Positions 61,896 to 64,000 of a stretch of 64,000 nt of DNA are shown here, in pieces. Made by a program: the position numbers and the translations under genes. Below the pieces are notes generated by a model. It searched no databases and was not told where the DNA came from. It worked only from the letters and a program-made list of their open reading frames with translations. The DNA lies in NCBI GenBank assembly GCA_025059805.1, contig JANXDG010000035.1, forward strand, positions 62,001-126,000, given 5' to 3'. Numbering within the stretch: the first letter of the stretch is position 1; each line of letters begins with the position of its first letter. The DNA comes from Endomicrobiia bacterium. Lineage in GTDB: Bacteria; Elusimicrobiota; Endomicrobiia; DTEH01.

Positions 61896-62951
61896 TTACA
61901 ATAGTCCTTCTGTTTCGTTCAACCCAAACATCAAATTCATATTCTGCACTGCTTGCCCAACTGCACCTTTTATTAAATTATCAATAGCAACAAAAATTTT
62001 TATCCAACACGAACCTTCTTCCTTTGCAAAAGAAATATCACAATAGTTCGTTTTTATAACATTTCTTGTTTCTGGAAGTTTACCTTCATCAAGAATTCTT
62101 ATAAATGTACAATCTTTATAAAAACTAATATACTGTTTACGAATATCTACAAGGTTCAAACTATTATCCATAAATTTAACATAAATTGTTGTAAGCATAC
62201 CTTGATATTGTGGAATTACATAAGGAGTAAACAAAAAATTAATTTCTTTTTTTGCCAGTTCCGCAAGTTGTTCTTTTATCTCAGGGATATGTCTGTGTTT
62301 ACCATAAACGTTATAAGGATAGGTGTTATTACCACCATAAGATTCATATTCAGTTACTAACTTCTTACCTCCGCCTGAGTACCCACTTTTTGCATCTATA
62401 ATTATCTCATCTATCTCATATTGGCTTACAATAGGTGATAAACCAAGTATTACTGTTGTAGGGTAACATCCAGGATTCGCAACAAAGTTTGACCTTTTAA
62501 TCTTTTCCTTTCTTGTAGGTTCGCATTCTGGTAATCCATAAACAAATAGATCAACTAAGTGAGGAAGTTGATGTTGACAACCATAAAACTCTTCATAAAG
62601 TTTCACATTTTTAATCCTAAAATCTGCACTAAGATCTATAACCCTGGGTAGATTTTTCTCCCCCACAACATCTATGCAAGCTTTAAGAAAATCCATTGAT
62701 ACTTTATGAGGTAAACATAGAAAAATTAAGTCAATGTTTTCATTAGAGATTAATCTATACGTTTTACTATCAAATGTTGTAAGTATTTTAATATCACCTA
62801 CCTCCTCAAAAATTTCTTCACTAATAGTATGTGGCGTAAACGATGAACTCAATAGATATTTTATATCAACAGAGTTATGTTTTATAAGTAATTTTAGCAA
62901 TTCAGCAGCTGTTATTCCTGAAGTTCCTGCTAACGCAACTCTTTTTTTCAT
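61896..62951 (-). CDS. argC: N-acetyl-gamma-glutamyl-phosphate reductase
   Basis: 'VALAGTSGITAAELLKLLIKH', 'VANPGCYPTTVILGLSPIV', 'DAKSGYSGGGKK'. Confidence 0.94.
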   Translation of the reverse strand: MKKRVALAGTSGITAAELLKLLIKHNSVDIKYLLSSSFTPHTISEEIFEEVGDIKILTTFDSKTYRLISNENIDLIFLCLPHKVSMDFLKACIDVVGEKNLPRVIDLSADFRIKNVKLYEEFYGCQHQLPHLVDLFVYGLPECEPTRKEKIKRSNFVANPGCYPTTVILGLSPIVSQYEIDEIIIDAKSGYSGGGKKLVTEYESYGGNNTYPYNVYGKHRHIPEIKEQLAELAKKEINFLFTPYVIPQYQGMLTTIYVKFMDNSLNLVDIRKQYISFYKDCTFIRILDEGKLPETRNVIKTNYCDISFAKEEGSCWIKIFVAIDNLIKGAVGQAVQNMNLMFGLNETEGLL

Positions 62952-62965
62952 AAATTATAAGTTTA

Positions 62966-63655
62966 TTAATCTTTAAAAAACATTATTACATATTCACCTT
63001 TTATATCCGTCTGATAGATTTTGTCATACACTTCTTTTATATTACCTCTTATAAACTGCTCATGTATTTTTGTCAATTCTTTAGCAATGACGCATTTAAC
63101 ATTTTGACCAAAAATAGACATAAGCAATTCTAGCGTTTGCTTAACTCGTCGTGGAGATTGGTAGAAAACAACAGTTAAATTTTTAATACTACCAAGATCA
63201 TAGAATAACCTTTTAATCTTACCAACTTTTTTTGGTAAAAAACCTAAAAAAACAATTTTTTCCAAAGGCAAGCCGGAACAAACAACACCAGCAACAAACG
63301 CTGTCGCACCTGGTACCGGAACAACTTTTATATTTTCATTAATGCACTCATTTATAATAACATATCCTGGGTCGGAAATACTTGGTGTACCACTATCAGA
63401 TACTAATGCAACATTATGACCAGTTTTTATATAAGGTATAATTTCTCTAATACGCTTCCTTTCTATATAACTATAATAACTTTTAAGTGGTGTTTTTATG
63501 TTATAATGTGAACACAAAATCTTAGTTCTTCTAGTATCCTCACACAATATTAAGTCTACAGAAGATAAAATTTTTATTGCACGGTAAGTAATATCTTCCA
63601 AGTTCCCTATAGGAGTAGAAACAACATAAAGGTTTCCACTTTGAAATTCTGTCAT
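62966..63655 (-). CDS. rsmI: 16S rRNA (cytidine(1402)-2'-O)-methyltransferase
   Basis: 'LYVVSTPIGNLEDITYRAIKILSSVDLILCEDTRRTKILCSHYNI', 'VALVSDSGTPSISDPGYVII'. Confidence 0.95.
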   Translation of the reverse strand: MTEFQSGNLYVVSTPIGNLEDITYRAIKILSSVDLILCEDTRRTKILCSHYNIKTPLKSYYSYIERKRIREIIPYIKTGHNVALVSDSGTPSISDPGYVIINECINENIKVVPVPGATAFVAGVVCSGLPLEKIVFLGFLPKKVGKIKRLFYDLGSIKNLTVVFYQSPRRVKQTLELLMSIFGQNVKCVIAKELTKIHEQFIRGNIKEVYDKIYQTDIKGEYVIMFFKD

Positions 63656-63683
63656 GATTTATTGATGACAAATGTAACCTTCA

Positions 63684-64000
63684 CTATTTTACTATTTCCA
63701 ATGAAAAATCTATATCTTTAGTAGAATGTGTAATTCTACCAATAGATACGTAATCTATATCAAGCCTGCGTAACTTCCTCAATTTATCCTCGTCAATTCT
63801 ACCTGAAATTTCAATTTTCGTTTTAGCCAAATTTTGCCGAATAAGTTTTATTGCTTTCTTAAGTTTTTTATACGACATATTATCAAGCATAATTATATCT
63901 GGTTTTATCTTTAAAGCCAATTTTAACTCTCTCGCATTACAACATTCAATTTCAACATCTGTTGTGTACTCTAGACGTTGCTTCATTTTTTTAAGAATTT
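63684..64000 (-). CDS. nadC: Nicotinate-nucleotide pyrophosphorylase (quinolinate phosphoribosyltransferase), C-terminal part; extends past window end
   Basis: 'VEIECCNARELKLALKIKPDIIMLDNMS...IEISGRIDEDKLRKLRRLDIDYVSIGRITHS'. The frame stays open to base 64000. Confidence 0.88.
   Translation of the reverse strand, partial: ILKKMKQRLEYTTDVEIECCNARELKLALKIKPDIIMLDNMSYKKLKKAIKLIRQNLAKTKIEISGRIDEDKLRKLRRLDIDYVSIGRITHSTKDIDFSLEIVK

Overview
This is a 64-kb, AT-rich bacterial chromosomal window. Essentially every gene is on the minus strand; the one convincing plus-strand gene is an AEC-family transporter at about 32 kb. Three blocks are visible. (1) A tightly overlapping run of about 14 genes (21.5 kb down to the window start) encodes envelope and membrane functions: DUF58, BatA/VWA, DUF4159, a VWA membrane protein, three tandem DUF2723-TPR membrane proteins, a GT39-like glycosyltransferase, an MGDG-synthase/UgtP-like glycosyltransferase, a DUF4175-like coiled-coil giant, a peptidase-MA/TPR protein, DUF2851 and a CCA-adding-type nucleotidyltransferase. 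(2) A mixed block (21.7-34 kb) holds a PLP enzyme, an SsnA-like aminohydrolase, glutamate dehydrogenase, pyrE, smpB, moeA/mobB, a receiver-only regulator, ssb, cysE, an isolated V-type ATPase subunit D gene, bactofilin and an M23 peptidase. (3) A long biosynthetic block (34-64 kb) holds fumarase, ilv, cimA, hisDB, murA, prmC, prfA, rpmE, ispH, cmk, aro/tyr/phe, hisC, prfB, tRNA-Leu(GAG), secG, pgk, gap, recX, argJ, argC, rsmI and nadC. The best-supported anomalies are a GT39-like gene split by a one-base frameshift at an A7 tract (7802-9486), the canonical RF2 +1 programmed frameshift site (CTT TGA C) that the ORF track misses in prfB, an orphan V-ATPase subunit D gene, a secreted micro-ORF coupled to both neighbours between cysE and ssb, and an unusual insertion next to the ArgJ autocleavage site. 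I see no CRISPR array, rRNA, phage or IS element. I cannot point to a clearly new defence-type system. The large envelope operon is the best candidate for an uncharacterised system.
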